Positions 1 to 11,415 are shown, counted from the first letter of the stretch. The stretch is 64,000 nt of DNA from CAIMUS01 sp963708455 (GCA_963708455.1 CAVPSQ010000010.1:1550001-1614000), one strand, 5' to 3'. The notes: generated by a model from the sequence alone, not told the origin. Made by a program: numbers and translations.

Positions 1-92
1 CCTGCGTAACAAGATGGTAATTGTAAGGGAAGTGTCATGTATTCCGATAGCTTGGAACGGCCGTTGGCATCAGAGCGCGTAAAAATCGCGGA

Positions 93-1208
93 TCAGAAAT
101 ACCAATCCACCCCATCCACGAACAGATCGTACTGCGCTTCGATGGCTGCTTTAATCACGAAAGCCGGCAGACCGCTGACCAGGTTATTTTTGAACAGCAT
201 CCAGCCGACGCCGTCTCCGGGTCCAAGGCTGACGAAGTACCCTAACTCATTGTAAGCGTAGATATAGGGCAGACGCTCCTGCCGCAGGCGTTTGATATTG
301 ATTGCGATCTGCCGGCCTTTGCGGACAGCGGCCTGGGCGGACAGCGCATTCAGACCGCGCGAAGCGAACTGTACACAATCGCCGGCGGCGAAAATGTTCG
401 GTAGTAGATGCTCGCCGGTCAGCACCTGGCCATAGCGATTTGCCTGAATAGCACACGGCTGCGGAGCCACGCCGGGAAAGAGCAGGGTCAGCCCTGATGC
501 CCACGCAGTGACTGCACCGGTTCGGGTATTTTCCGCTTGCAGCGTCTCGCCCCGCTGGCTGAGATAGCGGGTCTGCGGCAGATAGTCGATGCCGGCTTTT
601 TGCAGACGCGCATGGATGTAATCATGAAAGCCAGCGGCAAACCTGGGAAGTATCCTGGCGCTCTGGCTGAGCAGCCGCAGCCGGTATTGAATACCCCGGC
701 TTTGCAGCACATGATCCAGCTCGAACAGGAATTGCAGACCGGTCGCGCCGGCGCCGACCACGCTGATGTGGCACTCCCGGCCGGCTGTGCGCTTGAGCAA
801 TTCTTCGATAATCGTCCGGCCCTCCTGCCGGCAAAAATCCGCCTGTGTGTACACGTGCCGGCCCCCAGGCAGGCGGCGCGGTCCGGCGCCGGTGGCGATA
901 ATCAGGTAGTCGAACGGCAACGAACCACCGGGCAGCGGCAGGGTTCTGTTCCATTGCCAGTCCACCAGCGTCTGCCGATCGAAAGCCAGCGCGACGCGGT
1001 GATGGATAAAGTCGAACTTGCGCGCCAGTTGTGCAAATGGCGTACAAAAGTCGCTCAGCGGACGGTGCAGCGTCTGGTGCAGATGAGTCAGCTTGAGGTG
1101 ATGTAGACGGGGATCGACAACATGGATATCCGCTTCGGGCAGGGTGCGGCGCAGACCAATGACGGCGGCCAGACCCGCATAACCGCCGCCGATCACGATG
1201 ACTCGCAT
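93..1208 (-). CDS. NADH dehydrogenase-like FAD/NAD(P) oxidoreductase (NDH-2 type)
   Basis: This 371-residue flavoprotein probably passes electrons from NAD(P)H to quinone at the inner face of the membrane, as type II NADH dehydrogenases do. A dinucleotide fold opens the protein (VIGGGYAGLAA, about residues 4-14). A second nucleotide-binding fold follows near residue 150 (VVGAGATGLQ), and the FAD-contacting motif NIFAAGDCVQ lies near 277. It is somewhat shorter than typical NDH-2 (400-430 residues). The start lies 5 bases after the stop of the peroxiredoxin gene, so the two are probably cotranscribed. A sulfide:quinone or ferredoxin reductase relative cannot be excluded, because substrate specificity is not readable here. 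Confidence 0.8.
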   Translation of the reverse strand: MRVIVIGGGYAGLAAVIGLRRTLPEADIHVVDPRLHHLKLTHLHQTLHRPLSDFCTPFAQLARKFDFIHHRVALAFDRQTLVDWQWNRTLPLPGGSLPFDYLIIATGAGPRRLPGGRHVYTQADFCRQEGRTIIEELLKRTAGRECHISVVGAGATGLQFLFELDHVLQSRGIQYRLRLLSQSARILPRFAAGFHDYIHARLQKAGIDYLPQTRYLSQRGETLQAENTRTGAVTAWASGLTLLFPGVAPQPCAIQANRYGQVLTGEHLLPNIFAAGDCVQFASRGLNALSAQAAVRKGRQIAINIKRLRQERLPYIYAYNELGYFVSLGPGDGVGWMLFKNNLVSGLPAFVIKAAIEAQYDLFVDGVDWYF

Positions 1209-1213
1209 GTTTA

Positions 1214-1678
1214 TCAGAGCAGCTTCAGCACTTGCTCAGCATGATTGGCACAGTCCGGACTGTCGATGATATGGGCAATCCTGGCCTGCTCGTCGATGAT
1301 AAAAGTGATGCGCTTGGCTACGCCCAATGTATCGAACAACAAGCCTTGCAGACCGCCGCTGCCGACCGCTCCATAGGCTTTGCCGACCGTCCGGTCAGTA
1401 TCGGCCAGTAGCGGGAAATTAAGCCGGTATTTTTCGGTAAACCGCTGGTGCGCAGCGATATCCTGGGTGGAAACCCCCAGGATTTCCGCTCCGTGCGCTC
1501 GGATCTCGGCATTATGATCGCGCAGCGAGCAGGCTTGTCGGGTGCAACCCGGCGTATCGTCCTTGGGATAGAAATACAGCACCAGTTTCCGGCCGGCGTA
1601 GTCCGCCAGACTCACCGTGGCGCCATCGGTCGTCTTGCCGCTAAAAGCGGGAGCCGGATCGCCTACCTTCAGTTGCAT
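1214..1678 (-). CDS. bcp: Thioredoxin-dependent peroxiredoxin, Bcp type
   Basis: This 154-residue thiol peroxidase reduces hydrogen peroxide and organic hydroperoxides using thioredoxin. The motif YPKDDTPGCTRQACSLRD carries the peroxidatic Cys45 and the resolving Cys50 of the atypical two-cysteine Bcp subfamily. The ATG at 1678 is chosen over an upstream in-frame start at 1741 because AGGAGA lies 7-8 bases before it and the protein then begins MQLKVGDPAP, as in the family. The NDH-2-like gene follows after 5 bases. Confidence 0.9.
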   Translation of the reverse strand: MQLKVGDPAPAFSGKTTDGATVSLADYAGRKLVLYFYPKDDTPGCTRQACSLRDHNAEIRAHGAEILGVSTQDIAAHQRFTEKYRLNFPLLADTDRTVGKAYGAVGSGGLQGLLFDTLGVAKRITFIIDEQARIAHIIDSPDCANHAEQVLKLL

Positions 1679-1741
1679 GGCTATCTCTCCTGGGAATACT
1701 AAGGGCGGTTGGCGAACCGCCCTTACGATACCGCTTGTCAA

Positions 1742-3727
1742 CTACTCAAATTCCAGAATCGGCTGGTCCACCGCCAGGCTGTCGCCCACCGCCGCCAGTA
1801 CCTTCGCCACCTTGGTGTCCTGTTCGGCGCGTAGCACGTTCTCCATCTTCATCGCCTCAACGATAGCCAGATCCTGTCCGGCCTTCACCTCGTCGCCGAC
1901 CTGCACCGTGACCTTGGACAACAGCCCAGGCATGGGCGAAAGCAGGAACTTGGACAAATCCGGCGGCACCTTGACCGGCATCAGCGCCAGCATGTCCGCG
2001 GCACGCGCATTCAGCACCATGACATCCAGTTGTGAACCCCAATGGAACAGCCGGTAGACCAGGTTACGCCGCTCCACCTGCATGCAGACCAGGTTACCGT
2101 TGATGGTACCTTTGAACAGCGGCTGGCCGAACTGCCAGTCGCTGCGCACCACGTAGGTCTCGCCGCCGTATTCCACGTCATAACCACCCTCCACCGGGCG
2201 CACCTTGGTCAAATGACGTTCGTCGCCGATGGCCACCACCCAGTCCTCATCCACGCGACGCTCATGACCTGGCATCTGGCCGCTGATCCGGGCAGCCCGG
2301 TCCATATAACGACGGTGGATAAAGCCCGCGACCACGATCAGCAGGGCGGGTTCGTCGTGCGGAATATCGGCCGGATGGAAGCCCTCCGGATACTCCTCGG
2401 CGATCATGTTGGTGGTCATGCGCCCGGTCACGAAACGGGGATGGATCAGCAGGGCCGCCAGGAAGCTGATGTTGTGCGACACACCGCGAATATAGAACTC
2501 GTTGAGCGCATCGCGCATATGGGCGATGGCGCGGTCGCGGTTGGCGCCGTAGGTCACCAGTTTGGCGATCATCGGGTCGTAATACATCGACACCTCGCCG
2601 CCCTCGTAGACGCCGGTATCCACCCGTACCACGTCGGTTTCCTGCGGCGGCAGATAGCGTACCAGTCGGCCGGTGGAAGGCAGGAATTTACGGAACGGGT
2701 CTTCCGCGTAAACGCGCGCCTCGATAGCCCAGCCCTTGAGCCTGACGCCCTCCTGGTTGAAGGGCAACGGCTCGCCGGCAGCGACGCGGATCATTTGCTC
2801 GACCAGATCCAGACCGGTGATGTATTCGGTAACCGGATGCTCTACCTGCAGGCGGGTGTTCATCTCCAGAAAATAAAAATGGCGTTTGGCATCCACCACG
2901 AACTCGACGGTGCCCGCCGATTCATAGCGCACCGCCCTGGCCAGAGCCACCGCTTGCTCGCCCATGGCGCGGCGGGTGGCCTCGTCCAGGAAAGGGGACG
3001 GGGCCTCTTCGATCACCTTCTGATGGCGCCGCTGCAAGGAGCATTCGCGTTCGCCCAGGTACACTACATTGCCATGCTTGTCGGCCAGCACCTGAATTTC
3101 GATGTGGCGCGGGTCCTGAATGTATTTCTCGATAAACACCCGCTCGTCGCCAAAGCTGGAGCGGGCTTCGCTGGTGGCGCGCTCGAAGCCGTCGCGACAC
3201 TCGGCGTCGTTCCAGGCCAGCCGCATGCCCTTGCCGCCGCCACCGGCGCTGGCCTTGAGCATCACCGGATAGCCGATGCCCTGGGCGATTTCCACCGCCT
3301 GGTCACCGTCCCGGATGATATCCATATAACCTGGAATGGTGTTGACCCCCGCCGCGTTGGCCAGCTTTTTGGAGGTGATTTTGTCCCCCATGCTGTTGAT
3401 GGCCTCGATGTTGGGACCGATGAAGGCGATTTCCTCCCGCGCCAGGGCTTCGGCGAAGGCGGCGTTTTCGGACAGGAAACCGTAACCCGGATGCACCGCC
3501 TCGGCCCCAGTGGACTTGCAGGCTTCGATGATGCGGTCCATGCGTAGATAGCTCTGGGCAGTGGGCGGCGGACCGATCAGCACAGCCTCGTCGGCCATAT
3601 CCACGTGCAGGGCATTGCGATCGGCCTCGGAGAATACGGCCACGGTCTTGATGCCCATTTTGCGCGCGGTCTTGATCACCCGACAGGCGATCTCACCGCG
3701 ATTGGCGATCAGAATTTTTTTGAACAT
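1742..3727 (-). CDS. pccA: Propionyl-CoA (acyl-CoA) carboxylase, biotin-containing alpha subunit
   Basis: The 661-residue alpha subunit carries biotin carboxylase and biotin carrier domains in one chain, as in PccA. Residues 1-450 form the ATP-grasp biotin carboxylase (start MFKKILIANRGEIACRVIK, the glycine-rich GGGGKGM loop near 165). A linker BT domain follows, then the carrier domain with the biotinylated lysine of EAMKMEN at about residue 627. A GGGAG ribosome site precedes the ATG. It lies 10 bases after pccB, and together they would turn propionyl-CoA into methylmalonyl-CoA. That suits the ethylmalonyl-CoA pathway genes at 54454-62184, which release propionyl-CoA. Substrate choice is inferred from context and similarity; related enzymes take acetyl- or methylcrotonyl-CoA. 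Confidence 0.9.
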   Translation of the reverse strand: MFKKILIANRGEIACRVIKTARKMGIKTVAVFSEADRNALHVDMADEAVLIGPPPTAQSYLRMDRIIEACKSTGAEAVHPGYGFLSENAAFAEALAREEIAFIGPNIEAINSMGDKITSKKLANAAGVNTIPGYMDIIRDGDQAVEIAQGIGYPVMLKASAGGGGKGMRLAWNDAECRDGFERATSEARSSFGDERVFIEKYIQDPRHIEIQVLADKHGNVVYLGERECSLQRRHQKVIEEAPSPFLDEATRRAMGEQAVALARAVRYESAGTVEFVVDAKRHFYFLEMNTRLQVEHPVTEYITGLDLVEQMIRVAAGEPLPFNQEGVRLKGWAIEARVYAEDPFRKFLPSTGRLVRYLPPQETDVVRVDTGVYEGGEVSMYYDPMIAKLVTYGANRDRAIAHMRDALNEFYIRGVSHNISFLAALLIHPRFVTGRMTTNMIAEEYPEGFHPADIPHDEPALLIVVAGFIHRRYMDRAARISGQMPGHERRVDEDWVVAIGDERHLTKVRPVEGGYDVEYGGETYVVRSDWQFGQPLFKGTINGNLVCMQVERRNLVYRLFHWGSQLDVMVLNARAADMLALMPVKVPPDLSKFLLSPMPGLLSKVTVQVGDEVKAGQDLAIVEAMKMENVLRAEQDTKVAKVLAAVGDSLAVDQPILEFE

Positions 3728-3737
3728 GAACGGCTCC

Positions 3738-5270
<1,533 letters not shown>

Positions 5271-5721
5271 ATTGCTGCTTGCTCCTTAACTCGCGGCGGC
5301 GCTCAACCGCCACCGCTAACAAAAAACGTTCTGTTATCAATCCGGCGCTGCGGGTGGAAGACACTGTGCTGCAACCGCCTCTACAACCATGGGTCTCAAT
5401 CCGGCGGCCCATCGTCCTCCGCTCGACAGCCTAGCGCGCCTTGCCCTCGCAAGGGGTGCAACGCTGTTGACTAGCGTTGCGGCGCCCGCTTTACTTCTCC
5501 GGCCTCGGCCGGCGTCCACCCACAGGCGCTACGCAGCCTGGCCGGATGCCGCTGTCGGGCCTCAGCCCGGTGACGATAAACGGCTTTTTCAACCCATGTA
5601 TTTTAAGATAAACCACTGGCGATGGAGCGAAATATTTCGCCTTCAAGAAAGTGGCGTACCGCGCCGCGACTGCCACGGTGGGTTCCTTACTGCAGCCACC
5701 GGCTTTGAACCGGTCGAGGCG
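5271..5721. other. Gene-free interval upstream of pccB
   Basis: No convincing gene lies here. The interval separates pccB from the secreted protein gene and holds the perfect palindrome at 5627-5640. A GC-rich hairpin-forming stretch near 5558-5575 (GGGC...GCCC arms) may be a repetitive extragenic palindrome. The pccBA promoter must lie here, but no clear -35/-10 pair was recognised. Confidence 0.5.
5627..5640. promoter_or_regulatory. 14-bp perfect palindrome upstream of pccBA, possible operator
   Basis: The sequence GCGAAATATTTCGC reads the same on both strands and sits about 360 bases upstream of pccB in a locally AT-rich patch. Perfect 14-base palindromes of this kind are often sites for dimeric regulators (TetR, GntR or MerR type). 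No regulator gene is adjacent, so the role is inferred. Confidence 0.35.
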
Positions 5722-6252
5722 CTAGGGCGCCGTCTGGGTGCCCTGGCTGACGGGCTCCGTCACCAGGGGCAGGCGGGGCCGCTGTGCGGGACTGGGAGGC
5801 TCGGCGAACAGAATCGGGACACGCGGCGCCGGCTGTCCCTGTGGCAGGCGGCCCAGCAATCCGGCTAGATTCCGTTCAGCCCGGCCAACTGCCCATTCCC
5901 TGGCCGAGAGCCGCAGCAGCAGGTCGGACGTGGCGGCGCTGTCGGCCAGCAGCCAGACGGCTGCGTCGGTGGCGGCAACGGAATTCGTATCCAGCAGCTC
6001 CAGCCAGGTACCGGGCTGGCCCGTGGACGCCAGCAAATCGGTTGCATTCGTCTGCCCGGTTCCCGGCAAGGGACCTCGCCAGACGAACGTATCGGCGGCG
6101 GCCGGTCCCTGCTGCAAGTCGATCAGGATATGGCCCCAATTCTGTACCAGATCGGGCGATAATTGCACCGGCGGATCTGCCAGAACAAGGGTGATATCGC
6201 CAAAACCGGCAAGACCGGCGGCCAGCAACAACAGGGCTTTACAGAGTCTCAT
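5722..6252 (-). CDS. Hypothetical exported protein
   Basis: No family is recognised. From the ATG at 6252 the protein has 176 residues. It starts MRLCKALLLLAAGLAGFGD, a basic N-terminus plus hydrophobic core that looks like a signal peptide ending near ALADP. An upstream in-frame ATG at 6294 would add 14 residues in front of the signal and is less likely. The mature part is rich in Ala, Leu and Pro and ends in a proline-rich tail. It is divergent from the TPR protein gene. No strong ribosome site is visible at either start. Confidence 0.55.
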   Translation of the reverse strand: MRLCKALLLLAAGLAGFGDITLVLADPPVQLSPDLVQNWGHILIDLQQGPAAADTFVWRGPLPGTGQTNATDLLASTGQPGTWLELLDTNSVAATDAAVWLLADSAATSDLLLRLSAREWAVGRAERNLAGLLGRLPQGQPAPRVPILFAEPPSPAQRPRLPLVTEPVSQGTQTAP

Positions 6253-6407
6253 CGTGAATAGCAGTGTTGGGAACCGTAGGTTTAATGTTAACACGCTCAG
6301 CCAGGGTCGCCGGGATTACAATTCACCAGGGTGTTGCTTAACTCCTGCACCGCAGGCAGGCATCAGACCGATCCGTTAACTTGCCTATTGATTCTAAGGG
6401 GAACCGT

Positions 6408-9284
6408 TTGGCTAGTAAGCGTCGCCGGCACTTCATCGATTGGCTGGGCAGACATCTGTTAATTAGTAGCGTGGCCATGGTCGCGCTGATGGCTGGTCTC
6501 GCCACGGTCATCGCCTTCACAGCTCTGGGTGGTAAATTTTTCAGCGCCCGGCAGGCGCAGGGCAGCGCCCGCCTGACCGATGCCGACTATCTGCACCGGG
6601 GCACCTCCGCCTTCGCCGCCAGGCAGTTGCCTGACGCCATTGCCGCGCTGACGCGGGCGCTCGAAAAAAATCCCAACAATGACACTGCACGGTTGCTGTT
6701 GGCGCGCGCCTACCTGGGTATACGCGACGGCGCCGCTGCAGAAAACACTATCGCGCAACTGCGGGCTCAGGGAGCAGCGAAGACTCATGTCGTCTACCTG
6801 GCGCAGGCGCTGTCACAGCAAGGCAAATACCGGCAACTGCTGGAGCAGTTATCGCCCGATCCCAACCTGCCAGCCACGCAGCAGGCCGAACTGCTGGCCC
6901 TGCGCGGCCAGGCGTACCTTTATCAGGGCGATCTGGACAATGCCCGCCAGGAAATAGCAGCGGCCAGGGAAATCTCAGCAGATGAGACCGTGGTGCAGTT
7001 GGCGCTGGCGCGATTGTACGCGGTGCAAGGGCAGCCTAGCGCCGCGACCGAACTGTTGCAGCAGGCGCTCGACGCCACGCCGGAGGAAGCGGAAGCGTGG
7101 AGCCTCAAGGCCGAACTGGCCCTGGCGCAGGGCAATCCGCAGGCCGCCGAAGAAGCTTATTCTAAAGCTATCACCTATGGCTACAGCCGCGCCGATGACC
7201 TGCTCAACCGGGCGCTGCTGCGTATCCAGCGGGGTGATTATGCGGCGGCCACAGAGGACCTCGAGCAGGCGCGCACCCACTCTCAGGAGCACGATGGAAT
7301 ACTGTTCGCCGAAGGGCTTATGCGCCTCTATCGAGGCGATTATTCGGGTGCCTGGGACCGGCTGGGGCAGGCTGTACAGGCGAATCCGGCTTATCTGCCG
7401 GGCTATTTCTTTCTAGGACTGGCCGATTTCGCTCTAGGTCAATGGCAGCAGGGAGAACAGCACCTGGCACGCTACTTACAGGCGCTTCCCCACGACAGCA
7501 CAGCCGCCATGGCACTGGCCAGCAGCCAGCTACTACAGGGCAATCCGGCCATCGCCGTGTCCACCTTGCGCAATCTGCTCGTTCAAAACCCCAGGGCGGC
7601 CGCCGCACTGGAATTGCTCGGTTACCTCTATCTGGCGGAGGATGCCGGGTTGCCGGCGGGTATCGAGACGCTGCAACGGGCGGTCGCGCTGCAACCGGAC
7701 GCCCCCCTGCTGCGCGCCCGCCTCGGCTTCGCGCTGTGGCTGGATGGCCGCAACGAACAGGCCGCGCAGGAATTCCAGCGGTCGGCGGCCCTTCGCCCCG
7801 GTGACGACCAGCTTGCCGTAGTGCGGCTGCTGCAGCAGTTACGCACGGGTCGTTTCGGCGCTGCTCAGCAGCAGGTGGAGACCTGGCGTGCGCAACAGCC
7901 GGATAAGCCGCTACCCGAAGTATTGCAGGGCGTTATCCACCTGAAGACCGGCCAGAGCGCCGCGGCGCAGGCGGCTTTCGAGCGAGCTTTGCGGCTGCAA
8001 CCCGGCCATTTCGCCGCCACCCTGGGCGCGGTCGGGCTGGCGCTGACCCAACAGCAGCCTGACCGCGCCCATGACCTGCTGCAGCAGGCCCTGCAAGCGC
8101 AACCGGCCAATCCCGTTTATCTGCTGCAAATGGCGGCATTGGAATACCGGCTCGGCCAGGTGCCGGAAGCAGGTCGCCACCTGGCCGCAGTCCTGCAACT
8201 CAAACCCGAAGCGCTGGCCATCCGGCTGACCCTTGCCCGACTCTGGTTGCAAATGGGCCAGGCGCGGGAAGCCGTTAAAGTCCTGCAGCAGGCACCGGAC
8301 GCCGCTCCCGGCGACCAGGCCACCTTGCAGGAACTGCTGGGGCAGGCGCAACTGGCCGCTGGGGACTGGTTCGACGCTACCGAAACCTTGCGCGCGCTGT
8401 CCTGGAGCCAGGCTTCGGCCACCATCCATTACCTGCTGGCGGCCGCTTATAATGGTCAGGGCGAGCAGGACGCCGCCCAACGGGAACTGGACAAGGCGCT
8501 GGCTAGCGACCCGAATTACGCGCCGGCGCAACTGGTCAAAGCACGCCGGTTGCTGGCAGCCAAGCAGTGGCTCGAAGCACAGGTGCTGCTGGCGAAGCTG
8601 CGCAACGACCGTCCGGGTGATCGCAATGTAATCAGTCTGGAAGGCGATCTGGCGCTGGCCGGCAACGATACCCGCCGGGCGGTGGAGGCGTTCCAGCGCT
8701 TGCGGCGACTGGATCCCGACTCCAACCACTGGGTAGCGCAACTGGCTCAGGCACAGTTCGCCGCCGGGCAGACGGAGGTCGCCCTGAACACCTGTCGGGA
8801 CTGGCTGACCGGCCACCCGGACGACCGCCAGGTATACGGCCAACTGGCAAAGTTTTATCTGCTGGCGGGACGCACCGACGAAGCGGCCGCCGCCTACGCC
8901 CGGTTGCTGCAATGGCAACCAGACCAACCCGTGCTGTTGATCAATCTGGCCTGGCTGCTACGGCAACGCGATCCGGCCAAGGCTCGGCAGTATGCAGAAC
9001 AGGCGTTGCAATTGCAGCCCAATTCGGCCGTTTTCAAGGGCACACTGGCGCTGCTGCTGCTACAACAGGGTAAAACCGAACGTGCCATCGGGCTGCTGAA
9101 GGAATCCCTGGCGAACCTGGCGCAGAGTCTCGATACTCAGTTCCAGTTGGCGCAGGCGCTGGCGCAAACCGGCGACAAAGCGGGAGCCCGCCGCTATCTG
9201 CGCCGTATTGTGGAAGACCCCCGACTGTTTTCTGAACGACCCCGGGCTGAGGCCCTGCTGAAGGAATTGGCGGTCAGCCCTTAA
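6408..9284 (+). CDS. Membrane-anchored multi-TPR protein (PrsT-like)
   Basis: This protein of about 958 residues is mostly tandem tetratricopeptide repeats, with at least twenty helical pairs such as ALEKNPNNDTARLLLARAYL. An N-terminal anchor is preceded by basic residues (KRRRHFIDWLGRHLL) and followed by one hydrophobic helix at about residues 20-45, leaving the repeats in the periplasm. The organisation resembles the TPR proteins of exopolysaccharide/PEP-CTERM systems, but no sortase or EPS gene is nearby. The TTG at 6408 is preferred over the TTG at 6381 because AAGGGG lies 6 bases before it. Family assignment beyond TPR scaffold is uncertain. Confidence 0.75.
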   Translation: MASKRRRHFIDWLGRHLLISSVAMVALMAGLATVIAFTALGGKFFSARQAQGSARLTDADYLHRGTSAFAARQLPDAIAALTRALEKNPNNDTARLLLARAYLGIRDGAAAENTIAQLRAQGAAKTHVVYLAQALSQQGKYRQLLEQLSPDPNLPATQQAELLALRGQAYLYQGDLDNARQEIAAAREISADETVVQLALARLYAVQGQPSAATELLQQALDATPEEAEAWSLKAELALAQGNPQAAEEAYSKAITYGYSRADDLLNRALLRIQRGDYAAATEDLEQARTHSQEHDGILFAEGLMRLYRGDYSGAWDRLGQAVQANPAYLPGYFFLGLADFALGQWQQGEQHLARYLQALPHDSTAAMALASSQLLQGNPAIAVSTLRNLLVQNPRAAAALELLGYLYLAEDAGLPAGIETLQRAVALQPDAPLLRARLGFALWLDGRNEQAAQEFQRSAALRPGDDQLAVVRLLQQLRTGRFGAAQQQVETWRAQQPDKPLPEVLQGVIHLKTGQSAAAQAAFERALRLQPGHFAATLGAVGLALTQQQPDRAHDLLQQALQAQPANPVYLLQMAALEYRLGQVPEAGRHLAAVLQLKPEALAIRLTLARLWLQMGQAREAVKVLQQAPDAAPGDQATLQELLGQAQLAAGDWFDATETLRALSWSQASATIHYLLAAAYNGQGEQDAAQRELDKALASDPNYAPAQLVKARRLLAAKQWLEAQVLLAKLRNDRPGDRNVISLEGDLALAGNDTRRAVEAFQRLRRLDPDSNHWVAQLAQAQFAAGQTEVALNTCRDWLTGHPDDRQVYGQLAKFYLLAGRTDEAAAAYARLLQWQPDQPVLLINLAWLLRQRDPAKARQYAEQALQLQPNSAVFKGTLALLLLQQGKTERAIGLLKESLANLAQSLDTQFQLAQALAQTGDKAGARRYLRRIVEDPRLFSERPRAEALLKELAVSP

Positions 9285-9417
9285 ACGCAGGCGCCTGTTC
9301 ATAAAACTGTCATAGACTCTGTATAGGGTTTTGCCGCAGACCCGGCCATGTCGACCCCGCGGGCGCTACCGCGCCTCCACTCACCGACATCCCTTACGCA
9401 GCAGCACGGATAACTTT

Positions 9418-11304
9418 ATGCCAACCGATCCCCTGTTCACTCCCTTGCAAACCCTGCTGGACGATGTCATGCAACTGCGGCGCCACGTCATGCAGAGCGC
9501 TGCCCAGGAGTTGGAACGCTACCAACCTTATTATCCCCATGGCGAATTCAGCTTCAGCGCGCTGAATCTGGCTCACTATTTGGCGCTGCGCCGGCAGGAT
9601 CTGCGGCCGTTGCAGGATCGCCTGGCGGCGGTAGGTCTGTCTTCCCTGGCCCACGGCGAAGCCGATGTGCTGACCAATCTGAACCGGGTGATCGCTTTGT
9701 TACAGAAAGCGGTCGGCGCCGCTGCACCGGGGACGGAAACCGGGGCGGGCGCAGCAGCCGAATCGCCCGGCGCGCAGATTCTGGCGCAACGGACGGACGC
9801 CCTGTTCGGTCCCAAACCCGAACTCAGGACGGTGCGGATCATGGTCACGCTGCCCAGTGAAGCGGCCTGGAATTATCCACTGGCGCAGGGACTGCTGGAT
9901 CGGGGCATGGATTGCGCCCGCATCAACTGCGCCCACGACGACCAGACCGCCTGGAAAGCCATGGTGGATAACATCCGGCGCGCCGCCCGGAAGAGTGGCC
10001 GTCCCTGCAAAATCCTGATGGATCTGGCCGGTCATAAGGTGCGTACCGGCGCCATCGCCACCGCGCCGGCCATCAAGCATATCAAGGTGCGGCGGGATGT
10101 GTACGGCGGCATCGTTGGAGCGACTAAAATTCTGCTCGCCGCCACCGGAGACACGGGCGTGCACGGCGCGACTCTGCCGGAGCTGGTGGATTATCGCTTT
10201 GAGCTGCCGCCGGAAGCGCACCGGCAGTTGACCCTGGGCGACCGGCTGTATTTCACCGACGGCCGGGGGAAAAAGCGCTTTATGGAAATCACGGCACAGA
10301 TTTCCCCTTATTACTGGCTCGCCCAGTGTCCGGACAGCACTTATCTGGCCTCGGACACTCCGTTCGCCTGGCGGCGCCGTACCTCCAGTGGCGCTTACCA
10401 GATGCTGGACGAGTTCAGATTCAGCCCCTTCGCTGGCCAGCCCCTGACTATCCGTCTGCACAAGGGCGATCTGCTGCTGTTGACGCGGGCAGCCCTGCCC
10501 GGTCAGCCGCCCTGCCGCGATGAGGCTAGCGGACGGCTGATCGCTCCGGCGCGCATCAGTTGCACCTATGGGGGCCTGATCGACGATCTGCAGCCCGGCG
10601 TGCCCGTGTGGATCGACGACGGCAAGCTGGGCGCTGAGGTCGAGTCGATCACCGAAGAAGGCGCTTTGCTGAAAGTCACTCACGCCGGTCCCAAGGGGGT
10701 CGTCATTCGCAGTGACAAAGGCATCAATGTGCCCGAAACCCGGCTCAATCTGCCGCCGCTGAGCGACAAGGATCTGGTAGACCTGGACTTTGTCTGCCAG
10801 CATGCCGATATGGTGGGATTTTCGTTCGTGGAAACCGTCGATGATATGGAGTATCTGATGAACGCCCTGGCCCAGCGCGCCGCGGCGGAGTTGACGATCA
10901 TCGCCAAAATCGAGACCAACCGGGCGTTCCGTCACCTGCCGGAAATTATCCTCGGCTCAATGGGGCGTCACCACAGTCTGGGAATCATGATCGCGCGCGG
11001 CGATCTCGCCGTCGAACTGGGCAGCGTGCGCATGTCGGAAATTCAGGAAGAAATTCTCTGGGTATGCGAGGCGGCCCACATTCCGGTGATCTGGGCGACC
11101 CAGGTGCTGGAAACCCTGGCTAAAAGCGGTCGGATATCGCGGCCGGAGATCACCGACGCCGCGTCCAGCGTACGGGCCGAGTGCGTGATGCTCAACAAAG
11201 GCCCCTATGTGCAGGACGCCGTGGAGGTGTTGGGCGATATTCTGTCCCGCATGCAGCAGCATCAGGAGAAAAAATTCGCCCGGCTGCGGGCACTGCATTT
11301 TTGA
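9418..11304 (+). CDS. Pyruvate kinase-like protein with N-terminal extension and no C-terminal domain
   Basis: The protein has 628 residues against about 480 in ordinary pyruvate kinases. Residues 1-135 are a helical extension without recognised family. The barrel begins near 137 (TVRIMVTLPSEAAWNYPLAQ). Metal and phosphoryl ligands are kept: the KIE motif near 496 and ARGDLAVE near 526, then IWATQVLE. The usual SGETA segment after VML is replaced by NKGPYV, and the protein stops about 80 residues later, so the C-terminal allosteric domain is missing. The ATG at 9418 follows an upstream in-frame start at 9331 that lacks family support. It may be a catalytic variant or a pyruvate-kinase-derived protein with another role. 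Confidence 0.75.
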   Translation: MPTDPLFTPLQTLLDDVMQLRRHVMQSAAQELERYQPYYPHGEFSFSALNLAHYLALRRQDLRPLQDRLAAVGLSSLAHGEADVLTNLNRVIALLQKAVGAAAPGTETGAGAAAESPGAQILAQRTDALFGPKPELRTVRIMVTLPSEAAWNYPLAQGLLDRGMDCARINCAHDDQTAWKAMVDNIRRAARKSGRPCKILMDLAGHKVRTGAIATAPAIKHIKVRRDVYGGIVGATKILLAATGDTGVHGATLPELVDYRFELPPEAHRQLTLGDRLYFTDGRGKKRFMEITAQISPYYWLAQCPDSTYLASDTPFAWRRRTSSGAYQMLDEFRFSPFAGQPLTIRLHKGDLLLLTRAALPGQPPCRDEASGRLIAPARISCTYGGLIDDLQPGVPVWIDDGKLGAEVESITEEGALLKVTHAGPKGVVIRSDKGINVPETRLNLPPLSDKDLVDLDFVCQHADMVGFSFVETVDDMEYLMNALAQRAAAELTIIAKIETNRAFRHLPEIILGSMGRHHSLGIMIARGDLAVELGSVRMSEIQEEILWVCEAAHIPVIWATQVLETLAKSGRISRPEITDAASSVRAECVMLNKGPYVQDAVEVLGDILSRMQQHQEKKFARLRALHF

Positions 11305-11415
11305 TCGCCCGGACGCCTGTGATATATTCTTGGATCACCAGCACAGGCGAGTTGCGAATCACCCTCGCTGTCGCACCCATTCCCAGCCAGTTTTAGCAGC
11401 AGATTGAACGCCCCC

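Noticed and set aside
2042..3547. Long plus-strand open frame over pccA
   Set aside because: It is a reading-frame shadow of a GC-rich conserved gene. Its translation is rich in His and Gly and has no motif.
9305..9330. Pho-box-like CTGTCAT...CTGTATA before the pyruvate-kinase-like gene
   Set aside because: The two half-sites are 12 bases apart instead of 11 and the second is weak.
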